Shown piece after piece: positions 11,170 to 23,352 of a stretch of DNA of 64,000 nucleotides (the first letter of the stretch is position 1; the number at the start of each line of letters is the position of its first letter). A program made the translations under genes and the position numbers. Source of the DNA: Apostichopus japonicus (lineage: Eukaryota; Echinodermata; Holothuroidea; Aspidochirotida; Stichopodidae); NCBI RefSeq assembly GCF_037975245.1, contig NC_092570.1, forward strand, positions 389,501-453,500, in the 5' to 3' direction. The notes below the pieces were generated by a model. That model worked only from the letters and a program-made list of their open reading frames with translations, was not told the origin of the DNA and did no database searches.

Positions 11170-14100
11170 CTGTGGAATTCCAAGAGAAAGGAAACTTAAA
11201 ACAAAATGGGTTTGGGTGTTAATAAAAAATATTTGTATAGATTGGAGAAGGAAATACAATTTCTGTATTAGATAGATGCCTCACTTTATGGATAATAACA
11301 AGTAAAATCGTTGGGTTTGATAGAAAAAAAGTAAAACTTTCTGTTTTTAAACATTTAAGCAACAAAGAAAGTACAAGTGATTAAGAAGAAAAATGACTGG
11401 CACGTTAGAAATGAATGAACAAAAGGATATATACTGACTATCAAGCATGTATACTTACTGTAAAAGATATATACTTACTATATAGGATATTACTTACTAT
11501 AATGGATGTATACTTTATAAAGGATATATACATAAAGGATCTATACTTCTATAAAGGATATATACATACTATAAGGGATATACTTACTATAAAAGATATA
11601 TACTTACTATAAAGGATATATACTTACTTTATAGGAAATTACTTACTATAATGGATATATACTTTCTATAAAGGATATATACATACTATAAAGGATTATA
11701 CTTACTATAATGGATATATACTTACTATAAAGGATATATACATACTATAATGGATATATACTTACTATAAAGGATATATACTTTCTTTATAGGATATTAC
11801 TTACTATAATGGATATATACTTACTATATAGGATATTACTTACTATAATATGGATGTATACTTCTATAAAGGATATATACATACTATAAGGGATATACTT
11901 ACTATAAAGGATATATACTTACTTTATAGGATATTACTTACTATAATGGATATATACTTACTATAAAGGATATATACATACTATAATGGATATATACTTA
12001 CTATAAAGGATATATACATACTATAAAGGATATATACTTTCTTTATAGGATATTACTTACTATAATGAATATATACTTACTATAAAGGATATATACATAC
12101 TATAAGGGATATACTTACTATAATGGATATATACTTACTATAAAGGATATATACTTACTTTATAGGATATTACTTACTATAATGGATATATACTTACTAT
12201 AAAGGATATATACATACTATAATGGATATATACTTACTATAAAGGATATATACTTACTATAAAGGATATATACATACTATAAAGGATATATACTTACTAT
12301 AATGGATATATACATACTATAAAGGATATATACTTACTATAATGGATATATACTTACTATAATGGATATATACTTACTATAAAGGATATATACTTACTTT
12401 ATAGGATATTACTTACTATAATGGATATATACTTACTATAAAGGATATATACATACTATAATGGATATATACTTACTATAAAGGATATATACATACTATA
12501 AAGGATATATACTTTCTTTATAGGATATTACTTACTATAATGGATATATACTTACTATAAAGGATATATACATACTATAAGGGATATACTTACTATAATG
12601 GATATATACTTACTATAAAGGATATATACTTACTTTATAGGATATTACTTACTATAATGGATATATACTTACTATAAAGGATATATACATACTATAATGG
12701 ATATATACTTACTATAAAGGATATATACATACTATAAAGGATATATACTTACTATAAAGGATATATACATACTATAATGGATATATACTTACTATAAAGG
12801 ATATATACATACTATAAAGGATATATACATACTATAATGGATATATACTTACTATAAAGGATATATACATACTATAAAGGATATATACTTTCTTTATAGG
12901 ATATTACTTACTATAATGGATATATACTTACTATAAAGGATATATACTTACTATAAAGGATATATACATACTATAATGGATATATACTTACTATAAAGGA
13001 TATATACATACTATAAAGGATATATATACTTTCTTTATAGGATATTACTTACTATAATGGATATATACTTACTATATAGGATATTACTTACTATAATATG
13101 GATGTATACTTCTATAAAGGATATATACATACTATAAGGGATATACTTACTATAAAGGATATATACTTACTATAAAGGATATATACATACTATAATGGAT
13201 ATATACTTACTATAAAGGATATATACATACTATAAAGGATATATACTTACTTTATAGGATATTACTTACTATAATGGATATATAATTACTATAAGGGATA
13301 TATACTTACTTTAAGGGAAAATAAACTTACTATAAAGGATACTATAATTGATATATACTTACGTTATGCTTACTGGTTCTAATATAATATGCTCCAATGG
13401 GTGCGTTTAACAGTATTTCGGCCGAATTTCTGTCAGAATCTTGTTTCTTCACGAACCATTCTTTTTGCCAGAGGATAGGATCTGCTTTAGGCAGTATTTC
13501 ACAATTTTCTTTTGGTACCAGACCAATTTCACTCTCGGGATTTCTTGCGATATACATCTCATTTGGCTTTCCATGATTATAGAAGCCAATGACGTCCATG
13601 CGTTCTCCTCGCACAAGTGTCAATTGTCTGTATTCGTCAAAAACAAGTTCAGTTCCATGCAAGGGGAACAAATCAGCAGTGATTTCGATCACAAAGTGAA
13701 AACGATGCGTTGTCGGTGGATCTATGAAGAAGAAACATGAACAGTGAGTCATTTCGTGATGGATATAATTCTGAGTAAAATGTCAACTGCTGGAGTCTTT
13801 TTTTTTCTTCAAGTTGTTACAACTCTGATAAATTTCGCTGCTTATAATGATGTCGTAACTGATATCTATCCTATATTTTGATGTAATTGCATATCGTTCT
13901 TTCTTTTGTTTTTGCTGTTGTTGTTTTGCCTGTTGACATTACTATCAGCATTTAACTTTTGTTTCTATATTATTGTTACAACTCTGATCAATTTCGCTGA
14001 TAATATGTCGTGACTGATATTTCTTTTTCATGTTTTGCTGTTGTTGTTTTGCCTGTTGACATTACTATCAGTATTTAAGGTTTGTTTCTTCATCATTGTT

Positions 14101-17100
14101 AATATAGTCGTGGTTGTCCTTCGTGACGTCACAGTTATGTTGTTGTAGATGTTCTGATGTTATTCGTCTCGTCCAAGTACGGCGTCGACAGTCCAGTCTA
14201 TTCTCTGGGATAAGTATGTCACCAGTCTCCGTTTTGTAAGTCTAATATTTACGAATATATTAGGAATACATTTCTTATCCCACATTACCATGAGCCCTTT
14301 TTTACTCCAGTGCCCCCCCCCCCCCCATCACCCTTCCCCTCTAATAAGACCTGCCATGTCGAATTGTTGCTTGTGTTATTCGAAATGGACAAAACTGGTT
14401 GTATATGACGCAGGGTCGACGTTCGGGGCAGTGTTGTTTACCTTCTACTGGACTAGAGCGACCAGAACCGGGTCGTGAGGATGAACCCGAGGAAAGAAAG
14501 CCGATGAACTTTGTAAATCCTCCACGAGAACCTGTATAGGAAATCAAGATATCACATAGCAAACTTTGGAACAGATATAGCAGTGATTCAAATCGTTCAA
14601 TATTTGAAATAAGGCCTGAAGTGATACTCTGACGTCATCATCGAGTGAGTTAACGAAAGTTCGTTGTGCAGCCAAGAGAATATTTTAAAGCAGAACAGAG
14701 GTGGAATGTGTATACCACCTGCACTCAAATCTGTCTCCTTTTGTGTTATATCAAAAGCCTTCTTCATTTCTACTAATGTTTACTTAGATCATCGGCGAAT
14801 AATGATTGGGGAACGCATAAATGATAACAACTCGTTTTATTTTCTGGATGTTATGAACGTCGTTAGAGAATATGCTATGATTGTATAGCTAGTTATAGTC
14901 TCTTACCCGACGTAGGACTCATTAATTTCCCGCTTCCTCGTCTGTCAACCGATTGTTGTTTTCTGGTAATTTTAAATTCATCTCCCCATCCATATATTCC
15001 CTCCCGAATATCTTTCACACCATCATGAAGATCGTACAATTTGTTCTCCTTTAAGATTGTCAAGAGATGGTTTAGGTCATTTTTGAAGATGTATTCCTCC
15101 ATAAGGACACGAAGTTTCTCTTTATTTTCCACGATGCTCTTTTTAACTTTGGACGATTCCATAGACTTTGCAACTGCCATCGCTTGATCTGTTGTCATTG
15201 TGTCACAAAGATATGCAATAACCTGTGACGTCACATCCGTTTCACGAACGTTGGAAGTTGGAGAATGTTCGTGAGGTATTACATTGTAAACGTTATCTAA
15301 AGGCGTCAAAAAACAATAAAAACATCAACATGTAACATTGGAGTTAGTTACTTAGTTTGAGAAACTTGGAAGACTTACTCGTATCCCGAATCTTCCTGCA
15401 GGATCAGGTCGACCTCCCCCTCCCAGCCCCACCCCCCCCCCCACCGTTACTCGTTAAAATAATCTCGTATTATCGGAATCGGATTTGTAAAGTAGCATTT
15501 GTAACAAAAATCATTGACAGATTCTTATGTTTGCGTAACATTGAATTTCGTTAGATATGTGATCAAAGAACTTAGTAGCCGTTGTCCTCGATTCGACATC
15601 TCCTGAAACATTAATATTATATTATTAACACCAGCCCCTTCCCCCGGCTAGTTCAGGGAGTGTGGGGTTTACATCCCCTCACCCATTCAACCTCACCCAT
15701 TCAACCCCAGAATGGGAAGTAGTTATCAGCACAAGGCTTGTGTTTAAACCGAATGGTCATTTCTCCCACCCACAAGAAAAGCACCCTTTCCTATAAAAAC
15801 CACTCAATTAAACTGGGCCCACCAGCGATCATTCACATTAAGACGAGCTATGCAAGGATGTAATGTTTTAACCATAAAGAGGCATAGAACATTTAAAACA
15901 AAGATCTTTACACGAACAATATTAACCCAAAGACGCTCATTTCAATTCTGTGAAGAAATCGTATTGAAACCTACTTGCATCACTACTAATTTCGCCTGAA
16001 TTCGTCGTGGCCGTGCTATTCATATGGTAGGGCGTTTTGTAGGAGTTCCGCGATTGAGCTGCGCGAAGGTGTTGCTCGTCTCTCCTGGTAGTTTTAGGCG
16101 AAGGTGGTGGTGAGTAAACATCGTCTCTGGGCAATGGCGGCAAAGGTTTTTTAGGGGGTCCTTTATATTGTTCAACTGTGGAATAATATCAATCATTTTA
16201 TATTAAAGTACGCAGGTTGAAAATAAAGCGTACTTCGAAACTATGGAATTGAAAGATCATTATATTCAATTTCATATCTCACATAGATCTAGGCCTAAGT
16301 GAGGGCCAGGAATTGTGTCATGTTCCACTGAACCATTGGATGTGTATTTGTGCAGACGAGGTGTCCATTAATACATATATTTGGTAATTCCTACCATCAA
16401 CCATCACGGGGTTGCCCACCTTAAGAAAAATGTTGCCCCCCCCCCCCTAACAATAGAATGTTGGCTACGCCACTGAGTCATTTAACAATATCTCGCGTTA
16501 TAGAAACAAATTATTGATACTGACAACTAGGAGGGGTGAAATATATTTCTGTTTAAGATAAATATAAAATTTCCCCTACCCTCTATCCCCTTTAAATAAA
16601 CCCATCACACCCTGACTCTTAACCAAATAATGTCCAATTTATTATTGGTAATTATTATCTTGGATTTTAAAAGAAAATGATTAGTCTGAATATATATATA
16701 TATGCCCTACATATTTTGCCTAAAGATGGCATAAGCGGTGCTTTGTTGAACGATGTTGAAATCACTATAATATAATTCAGCGGGAAACAATTATTTATTT
16801 AATTAGTAAACTTCATCTGATTAGAAACATTTTAACCTTGGCATGTACTGGCCACTTCCAAAATGTTTGGACGTTGACCCGAAAATTAAAAGGATCGTCC
16901 AAGTACAAGTTTATATTTGACATATGAAAGAGGAATTTATTCTAAGCATTCTGGTGAAAATTGACAATTTTGGGAGTTAACAACGTTTTCAAGTTGACAC
17001 GTTTTGCAGCATCAGTGACTTGATCAGAAGACATGTGCGATGTCACTGAAGCACACTAGCAAACTGTATTATATCTGTCTTCAAACTTTAAATATATGTT

Positions 17101-18802
17101 TTCTACTTTAAAAGTGTGATGCTTCTCAGTATGAATAACTTTGCCGTCACTTCACATCCCATTAGATAAGTAACATGTCCATTCCAAGATCAAAACAATA
17201 AAGCAACACAAAACATTTTACTCTCAGTACATGTACAACTATTGTGACATCACAACCGTTTGTTTTAAGTTCATAGTTGGTGCAAACATAATTTACTAGC
17301 TGATGTGATGGCCGATGCTATAGAGGGTGACGAAAAACTCATTCCTCGTCGGTCGTGTAGCTGTGACAATTTCAATGATCAATATTTCTAGAACTCCATG
17401 TAGGAAGCTCACCAGGATGTTAAGAGGAAGTTCCTCTACCATCATTAAATCATAAAATCTTTTAGCATATCACGTCGTATACTATCAAATTTCGCTAACA
17501 ATACGGTATTGTCCCTTTCACCTTTAATATTGACACCTCGTGTTGACATTATTACCTAGTGACCGTTAATGCAGACAATGGTATCAATCGACCCACATAA
17601 GGTAACGGTTAATTCAATTGTCTTCTTATGAAATTTGGGTTTTCCCCCATTTCTCCCGCAAAGTTTTATGTTATTCATTTTGTTATATTTTGTTATAACA
17701 TTATCAGTATAACTATATTTTTCTTTATTTCCTTCTGCATTTTAAGCGACGTCAGGCTTGTGTCTATTAAGTTTATTCTGCTATGGAGAATTTAAAATAT
17801 TACATGCTAAATAAATCACTAGTAAAAATAACATTTTGTAGGAATTTTAATGATTCTTAATTACCAAACCTCTCGCCTTATATATTCTGTTTTGTATAGT
17901 ATTCCATATCATTGAATCGGTCCCTCTCTAACCCGATGACAGTCAGACACGTCCCACTATCTCCACAAGTCACTGTAGACCCTGGTCCCTCTCTAACCCG
18001 ATGACAGTCCGACACGGCCCACTATCCCCAGAGTTGAAATGAACGAGGAAATCAATGTTGAAATTTATACAAGAAGGTAACACTAAGCATGTGAAGGAAG
18101 TCGGAAATTTGCTTGGAAGTACAGCAACACCCCCCCCCTACCACACACCACCCCTCCCTTGATACACTTCCCCTTCATAGACCACCATCTCTAGGCTACA
18201 ACAGCGCACTGTATTCTTTTTTTTGTGACCTTCAGAAAAGCTATATTGAATCATAAAAAAACATGTAGCTTACCATTTTCGTACTTAGGTTCCTGAGATG
18301 TATGCAGCTTACGGAGTAAATCAGCTCGAGTCAGATCAGTGCAGTTATCTTGGCCCTGGTTGTTTCTAAATACCCCATCGCTTCCCCTACGAGGTAACAA
18401 TTTAGGAGGAGTTCCGAAAGGGGTGGAAATCAAGCTGCAAGACCTTCGACAGCTATTTCTGATTCTTTGCAGGTTTTCATAATTTTCTTCTTCTCCGATA
18501 TCGTCTTTGAAATGGCTTTCGTCTTCTCCAGTGTTTTCCTGGCTTTCTTCGATGTCGTCTGCTTGAATCGATTCTTTTCGTTCATTTAACCAAGAAAGAC
18601 AAAACTGGACTTGATCTAGTTCATCCTCGAGTTCTGTTTTCCTTGAATTCAGATTCAAGATGTCGCTTTCAATAGCAGGGAGATCTTCGTTGTTAACACT
18701 ATTCCGTCTTAACTGATCTATGATATTCAACGACGGCGGATTTTTGCTCGGAAAATGTCTTTTCCAGTTCAGATTAAATTCATATAATTGTTCCGTAGCC
18801 AT
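10957..18802 (-). CDS. DED-like/SH3/SH2 signalling adaptor, 593 aa, six exons
   Basis: Minus-strand exons are 18274-18802, 15975-16175, 14907-15296, 14442-14531, 13363-13721 and 10957-11169, with phases 1, 1, 1, 1, 0 all consistent and a total of 594 codons. Residues 1-80 are helical (possible coiled coil near 50-80), followed by an acidic stretch. Y108 (YENL) and Y174 (YENV) fit the pYxN consensus for GRB2-type SH2 domains. KKPLPPLPR near 185-193 is an SH3-ligand motif. Residues about 265-337 form a helical region resembling a death-effector fold. An SH3 spans about 412-480 (ELVFDE...LVRGERMDVIGF...EIGLVPKENCEIL) but lacks the usual WW. The SH2 runs from W492 to the C-terminus, with the phosphotyrosine-binding Arg in AYYIRTSK (R518). 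There is no catalytic domain, so it is a cytoplasmic scaffold by inference. I cannot name a vertebrate orthologue. The ATG at 18802 has A at -3 and G at +4. Confidence 0.78.
11421..13362 (-). repeat. 20-bp satellite inside the SH2 intron, abutting a 5' splice site
   Basis: Dozens of copies of GGATATATACTTACTATAAA (20 bp) fill nearly the whole intron between adaptor exons 5 and 6. There are variants with TATAATGG, TACATACT and TTATAGGATATTAC. On the gene-sense strand the unit reads GTAAGTATATATCC..., a consensus 5' splice site. The copy at the exon edge supplies the real donor at 13357-13362. Confidence 0.95.
13363..13721 (-). CDS. Adaptor exon 5, SH3 and SH2 start
   Basis: Acceptor TTCTTCTTCATAG, donor GTAAGT. 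Phase 1 in, phase 0 out, 119 full codons. It encodes TELVFDEYRQLTLVRGERMD, EMYIARNPESEIGLVPKENC (SH3), then WFVKKQDSDRNSAEILLNAP and GAYYIRTSKHN (SH2 betaA to betaB). Confidence 0.85.
13815..14088. repeat. Diverged tandem duplication, two copies
   Basis: Two copies starting TTGTTACAACTCTGAT at 13815 and 13973 share TTTCGCTG and TGCTGTTGTTGTTTTGCCTG, then TTGACATTACTATCAG. They lie in the intron between adaptor exons 4 and 5. Confidence 0.8.
14442..14531 (-). CDS. Adaptor exon 4, Ser/Gly-rich linker
   Basis: A 90-bp exon, acceptor TTTCCTATACAG, donor GTAAAC, phase 1 at both ends. It encodes the linker SRGGFTKFIGFLSSGSSSRP, then GSGRSSPVE, between the helical domain and the SH3. It is short, but both splice sites and both phases agree. 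Confidence 0.72.
14907..15296 (-). CDS. Adaptor exon 3, death-effector-like helical domain
   Basis: Acceptor GACGCCTTTAG, donor GTAAGA, phase 1 at both ends, 390 bp. After NVYNVIPHEHS it encodes VIAYLCDTMTTDQAMAVAKS, then KEKLRVLMEEYIF and NDLNHLLTILKENKLYDL. The spacing of leucines in the last part resembles helices 4 to 6 of DED domains, though a CARD or unrelated bundle is possible. A basic Ser-rich tail (KQQSVDRRGSGKLMSPTS) follows. Confidence 0.78.
15975..16175 (-). CDS. Adaptor exon 2, proline-rich SH3 ligand
   Basis: Acceptor TATTATTCCACAG, donor GTAGGT, phase 1 at both ends. It encodes VEQYKGPPKKPLPPLPRDDV and then YSPPPSPKTTRRDEQHL. The KKPLPPLPR core fits SH3-binding PxxP motifs. 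The first codon completes the YENV motif across the junction. Confidence 0.8.
17918..18030. repeat. 64-bp direct repeat, two copies
   Basis: GGTCCCTCTCTAACCCGATG recurs 64 bases apart, followed by ACAGTC.GACACG.CCCACTATC in both. It lies in the intron between adaptor exons 1 and 2. Confidence 0.85.
18274..18802 (-). CDS. Adaptor exon 1, N-terminal helical and acidic region
   Basis: Begins MATEQLYEFNLNWKRHF; donor GTAAGC after one extra base. It encodes an amphipathic helix (ESDILNLNSRKTELEDELDQ), an acidic segment, NYENLQRI, and a basic Ser/Pro segment STPFGTPPKLLPRRGSDG that could be a phosphorylation or 14-3-3 site. The Met at 18802 is the first in frame; the frame stays open upstream for 14 codons without another Met. 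Confidence 0.78.
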
Positions 18803-18935
18803 ATTGATTATATTAAACGTTTGTTCTTTTGCTTTCTTTAACAAGCCAACGAGAAGCAGAAGTTAAACCAAACAAAAATGAAGATAATTTCTGCCAAGCT
18901 CATATATCTAGTAGTCGCAAAAGTTAATTCACTTC

Positions 18936-18943
18936 CTTTATAG
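18936..18943 (-). promoter_or_regulatory. Possible TATA box for the adaptor
   Basis: The minus strand has TATAAAGG about 135 bases before the adaptor ATG. AT-rich DNA gives such matches by chance and no initiator was confirmed. Confidence 0.2.
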
Positions 18944-19315
18944 TACACTGCTTTCTTAACATCTAGAAATGAGGAAACTATCTTGCGTTCAGTACAGCAC
19001 GGTGTTTCGTACTTTGTAGATCTGTCTATAAACCAGTAAGAACAGGTTGACGGAATGACACAAGATTCATTCAAACATCACTTTATAAACATCGTTTGGG
19101 ATGATTGATTTTATAAACTGACTCTTTTGTTGTTGACCTTGATTTTCTAGGTTCCTCTGACCTTACTATTGCGTTGAGTAAATATTTCATAAGCTAATAA
19201 CTGTTGGAAATCCACCATGTAGTCACCTGCTAAATAAAGACACTTTCCAACCTTTACAATGAGTTTATCGCCTCCAACCCCCTTTTTTTTTTCCATTACA
19301 CCAACGCAGCATACG

Positions 19316-20161
19316 CATGGGCGGCGATCCTGGGGGGAAGGGGGGATATATCCCCCCATGAAAATGGGTGGAGGGGATGTAATACACCATATCCCCCCCC
19401 CCACCAAATGCCAGGGATAAGAATATTTTCATGCCTACATTTATGCATCATCGTGAATGTACAGCTATTTTTTAGCTTCATTTCTCGCCTACCATAAACG
19501 CAGTGCGATCTTTTCAAATAAACCGTCTTTATAAAGCAAGAATAGTTGACTGTAGGCTTCATTGGCCCTATAACAACAAAATGTATTATTGCGCCCACGG
19601 TATTGATATAGTACATATATGCACCCTAATAGTATTCATATAGGCCCTATAGTAGGCCTACACACGTACATGTTCCCTCAAATAGCTGAGAATCTCATGT
19701 AACCAGGGTAATGCTTAATACACGTTTCACCTGGATGCCCTAGCAATCGGTACCTAGGAATGTAACTGTGTAATTGTGTATTGCATTTGTATAGGCCTAT
19801 AATAGCCTGAATGAGACCATTTTCTTCATCGAATAATATAAAAGTGCTCTCGAACATTCTAACTTAGCGCCTGAAACAAGATTGAAAGGGGCAATTTTCC
19901 CAAAATAACACCCGAAATTAAAAAAAAAAAGTATTTTGGATCCTGATTATGAGATATTTCGGACATGATATACCTATTTTAAAGTTGGGTATATGCCGCT
20001 TGGAAACCTCGGGAAGTGCCGTTTCCGGCCATCTAGAGGGTTTGTAAATCCCAAAATTTTCTTGTACGCTTCGCGCCAACCCATGGTGGCGCTACGCTTA
20101 GATAGTCAACAAGGTCATATCCCCCCCCCCCCCCCACTCGAAAGTACGGATCGCCGCCCAT
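19316..20161. mobile_element. Inverted-repeat DNA element (candidate)
   Basis: The left end reads CATGGGCGGCGATCC; the right end reads GGATCGCCGCCCATG, its exact reverse complement. Both ends continue into a purine- or pyrimidine-pure stretch (runs of G or C next to ATAT). No transposase frame is present. A target duplication is not clear, so the family is unassigned. Confidence 0.5.
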
Positions 20162-20265
20162 GATCATACAGCTGGGCTTCTTCGGCTACTGAATGTACAG
20201 AGCAGTTTCCTATATATATGTGACAATATTACCATACAAGAAATATTTATTACGTTTAGTCTTGT

Positions 20266-20515
20266 ACTTGTATGTATGTATGTATATGTGATCTTCCCGC
20301 AAGCAGGAACTCGCGAAAGAAGCCATGGAGGCTTGTAGACTCGCAAGCTGACCGAAGCCAATCTCTCGGCACACATCCATTTAACGTCCATGTCAGGAAG
20401 TTGTTATTGAACAACACCCTTGCCAGACGACACACATTGCTGTCGGCGGGGAATCGAACCGGGGATCTCATGACTGGGAGACGCCGGCGTTAACCACTAG
20501 GCTATACACTCCGCC
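20266..20515 (-). mobile_element. tRNA-derived SINE
   Basis: Minus-strand head: GGCGGAGTGTATAGCCTAGT begins the element, with an A-box-like TAGCCTAGTGGTTAACG. About 30 bases later comes the B box GGTTCGATTCC. A roughly 165-bp unique body follows and the 3' end is a (TACA)n tail at 20270-20288. The acceptor stem does not close as in a real tRNA, so this is a SINE and not a tRNA gene. Confidence 0.7.
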
Positions 20516-23352
20516 AAGTTACTTAACATAACTCTGATGGCAGGACAACGTATTTGTTCCTTTGTAATCAAATCTTATCCTTTCTCGTTCTTTTTTGTAA
20601 TATCTATTGCTACAGATATATTTTATGATAGTCGAATGTGTTCTATTCAGATTTACAGCACACACACTTAGTGCATTCAAGGTACTCAAATAGCAGATTC
20701 ACTAAGTGATGTCTTTTAGAGTTTCCTTCAACTAGTTGACTTTATTTTATTTTATTTTTTTGGAAGTGAATATCTTTATATAGATGTATATACTGACCTC
20801 TGTGTGCATTTAATTGTCCTTAAGATCGCAACAAATTACGTTGGTTTCGTGGTCAATAAGTTACATAGCCTGGTCACTAAATGTTACTTTGAACTGAACT
20901 TTACCAAACTTTTGGCCAAATTATTTTTTTGTATCCATTACCTATAGTAAAATCTTATAAAATCTATTCAACACATATAAAGCCACAGCGCATTTTATCA
21001 CAAGTACAATAAATGGTTCTTTGTCTAATAAATCTATAATAATAGAGCTTGACATATATTAAATATATAAAACACTGACCCCCCCCCTCCGCCTCCTCTC
21101 TCTCTCCACCTCTCACACCCCACCCCAGGCACCACACACCCATATCAGGACACGCTGTCTCAATTTCAACTGTGCAAATCAGGTTCATTTGCCTGTTCCC
21201 CTTATCCCTTGCATATCCACTGCAAAGTAGATGCTGACGTCAGGTCTGTCGCTTTTGCACTAAATGTGTCATAATGTAGGGGACACTCTCTTGTTTTTGA
21301 TTTTTATTCGACTTATAAAAGAACTAAACCTGCAAGGTGTTTGTGCATACCTCCTGTAAGCGTTGTCTGTTTTTAAATGCAGCCAACCATGGACTGCAAA
21401 GTTCACGTCTTATCGTTGTTATTATTATTATTACTTAATAATTCAAACCCATGCAAATTCCCCAATAGTGTACCTGCATATATGGTGCAATAGCGACATT
21501 ACAGAATGGTCTTTATAGAAATGTGATTATGTTTTTTATTTTCAAATGTAATACGCACACATGCATATACAATAAGAATACCGTCATTTCTATATTTGTT
21601 GAATGATTTTTTTTTAAAATAAAATATGTATGTCTCACATTGACAGTTTTAGCCTTCAATGGAAACCAGTTCAGAGCATCCGTATGAGCTAGAGTGCTTT
21701 TCACATTGAACGTGAAATGCGTGTGTAATCTTTACAGTGAGAAATAAAAACAGATGGAAGGTTTACATTAGTCTGCTGGTCTAATTTCTATGTTACGGGG
21801 TGCGGGTGAGGCCGGGTGCCGGTGAGGCCGGGTGGGTTACCAGGGAGGCAATAGTTTGCTTTTGTTTTAGGCACGTACTGTAGTAAAATCAAACCTCGAT
21901 TTAGCGGTCTTACTAAGACTAAAACTGACATAAATCACCAGTCAGGCTAACCTCCCGCAAGGTCCATAATTATGGACCCTCTTTATCGGCTTCTGCACAT
22001 TAGGAACGTGAACATTCACAGTGGGCCGTTCTAATACGGATTTTGTCTCATTGTACTGGTTCCTTAGCATGGCATGCAGTAGAGGAACCCGTCCTTCTGT
22101 TGGGATAATACAACTGTGGGCGAATACCTGCTTCTTTCTTTTCACATAAAATTGAGTTTTTAATAAGTTTTCAGTGTGACCTTTATGGTTTTGATAAACT
22201 GATCTTCAGTAGGACATTTCTCGAAGTTTGATTGGCTTCGCGACATCAGCTTGGAGTTGGAGACCTGAGACTTAGAACTTTCAACTGTATTGGATTTTAA
22301 ACATACACATACACTAGCGACTCCAGGTACATATTGGATGTACTCATAGGTTTATAATAATCCTGGATCAATAACATTAATTGACTATAACCACGTGCAT
22401 ATACCGAGGTTAACATTCAATTTTACACTCAATGTTCAGGTCCAAATACACAGGACGTTCCACGGGGAGGTGCGTTTACTGAAACAAATGTAGACCGTTG
22501 TTACCCACCCCACCCCCCCCCAGTTTATTGAGGGATCTACTTTTGTATCATTAAGTGTGGGCAAAGATGCAATTTTTTGGGGCAACCAATTTCTTTTGAA
22601 CATTGGACGCTGTTAGCGTTAACGCCCCAGCAGAACGACAGACCATTCTTAATCCCACTGAAATGTGGAACATAGAAAATGATAGACGACTCACCCAGCC
22701 CCCCCCCCCCGGCCCCGGTGTAAGGGTCTGATATTGACTGATTTTTCTTACTGGGGAATAATCAATTCCATGATATCTGTACTGCGCATGTGCCAGTGGT
22801 ATACCGTATTTTATTGATATGTAGAGTGGTGTACGTGCATAAAGTATGCTGCATATATACGTAGGTTAGTAAACAAATCATAGTCTACGTGGGTTTCTTG
22901 CGGACCTCATACACGTTTCATACCTATAGTATAACCATGACTCTTGAAATCCTATGCATTCCCATTTTTCATAAACCAGGAAAGATTTTGTGAAGCACTT
23001 TCAAACTGACTGATTTCTGTTTATCCTTACCTAACATCTAAACAAAGTACGCATTATGCTTTCAATCAGGGAGTGGACGATACTATCCGCTGTGTTGAAA
23101 GAGAAAAGAGACGATACTCTCATTTAGAAATAAAATCCGTCTTATATCAATGAAAATGTTGTTTTACTTTCGCATGGTTCTGAAAGTTGATTTACATACA
23201 CGTAGATTGGTGTCTCCATAAACGATATGTTTCATCTGGCCAAATGACTACAACAGAACAGGTCTGAATTGATAGTTTTTAGTTTACAATTTCAACTTTC
23301 GTTGTTGAAAACTTCCTTGTCTAAGTGCTAAGGGGAACTAGTCTGCCGGCTT

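Noticed and set aside
11421..13362. CRISPR array
   Set aside because: Repeats are contiguous with no unique spacers and the DNA is an animal intron.
20440..20515. A functional tRNA gene
   Set aside because: A and B boxes are present, but the acceptor stem does not pair and a body with a TACA tail follows, so it is a SINE head.
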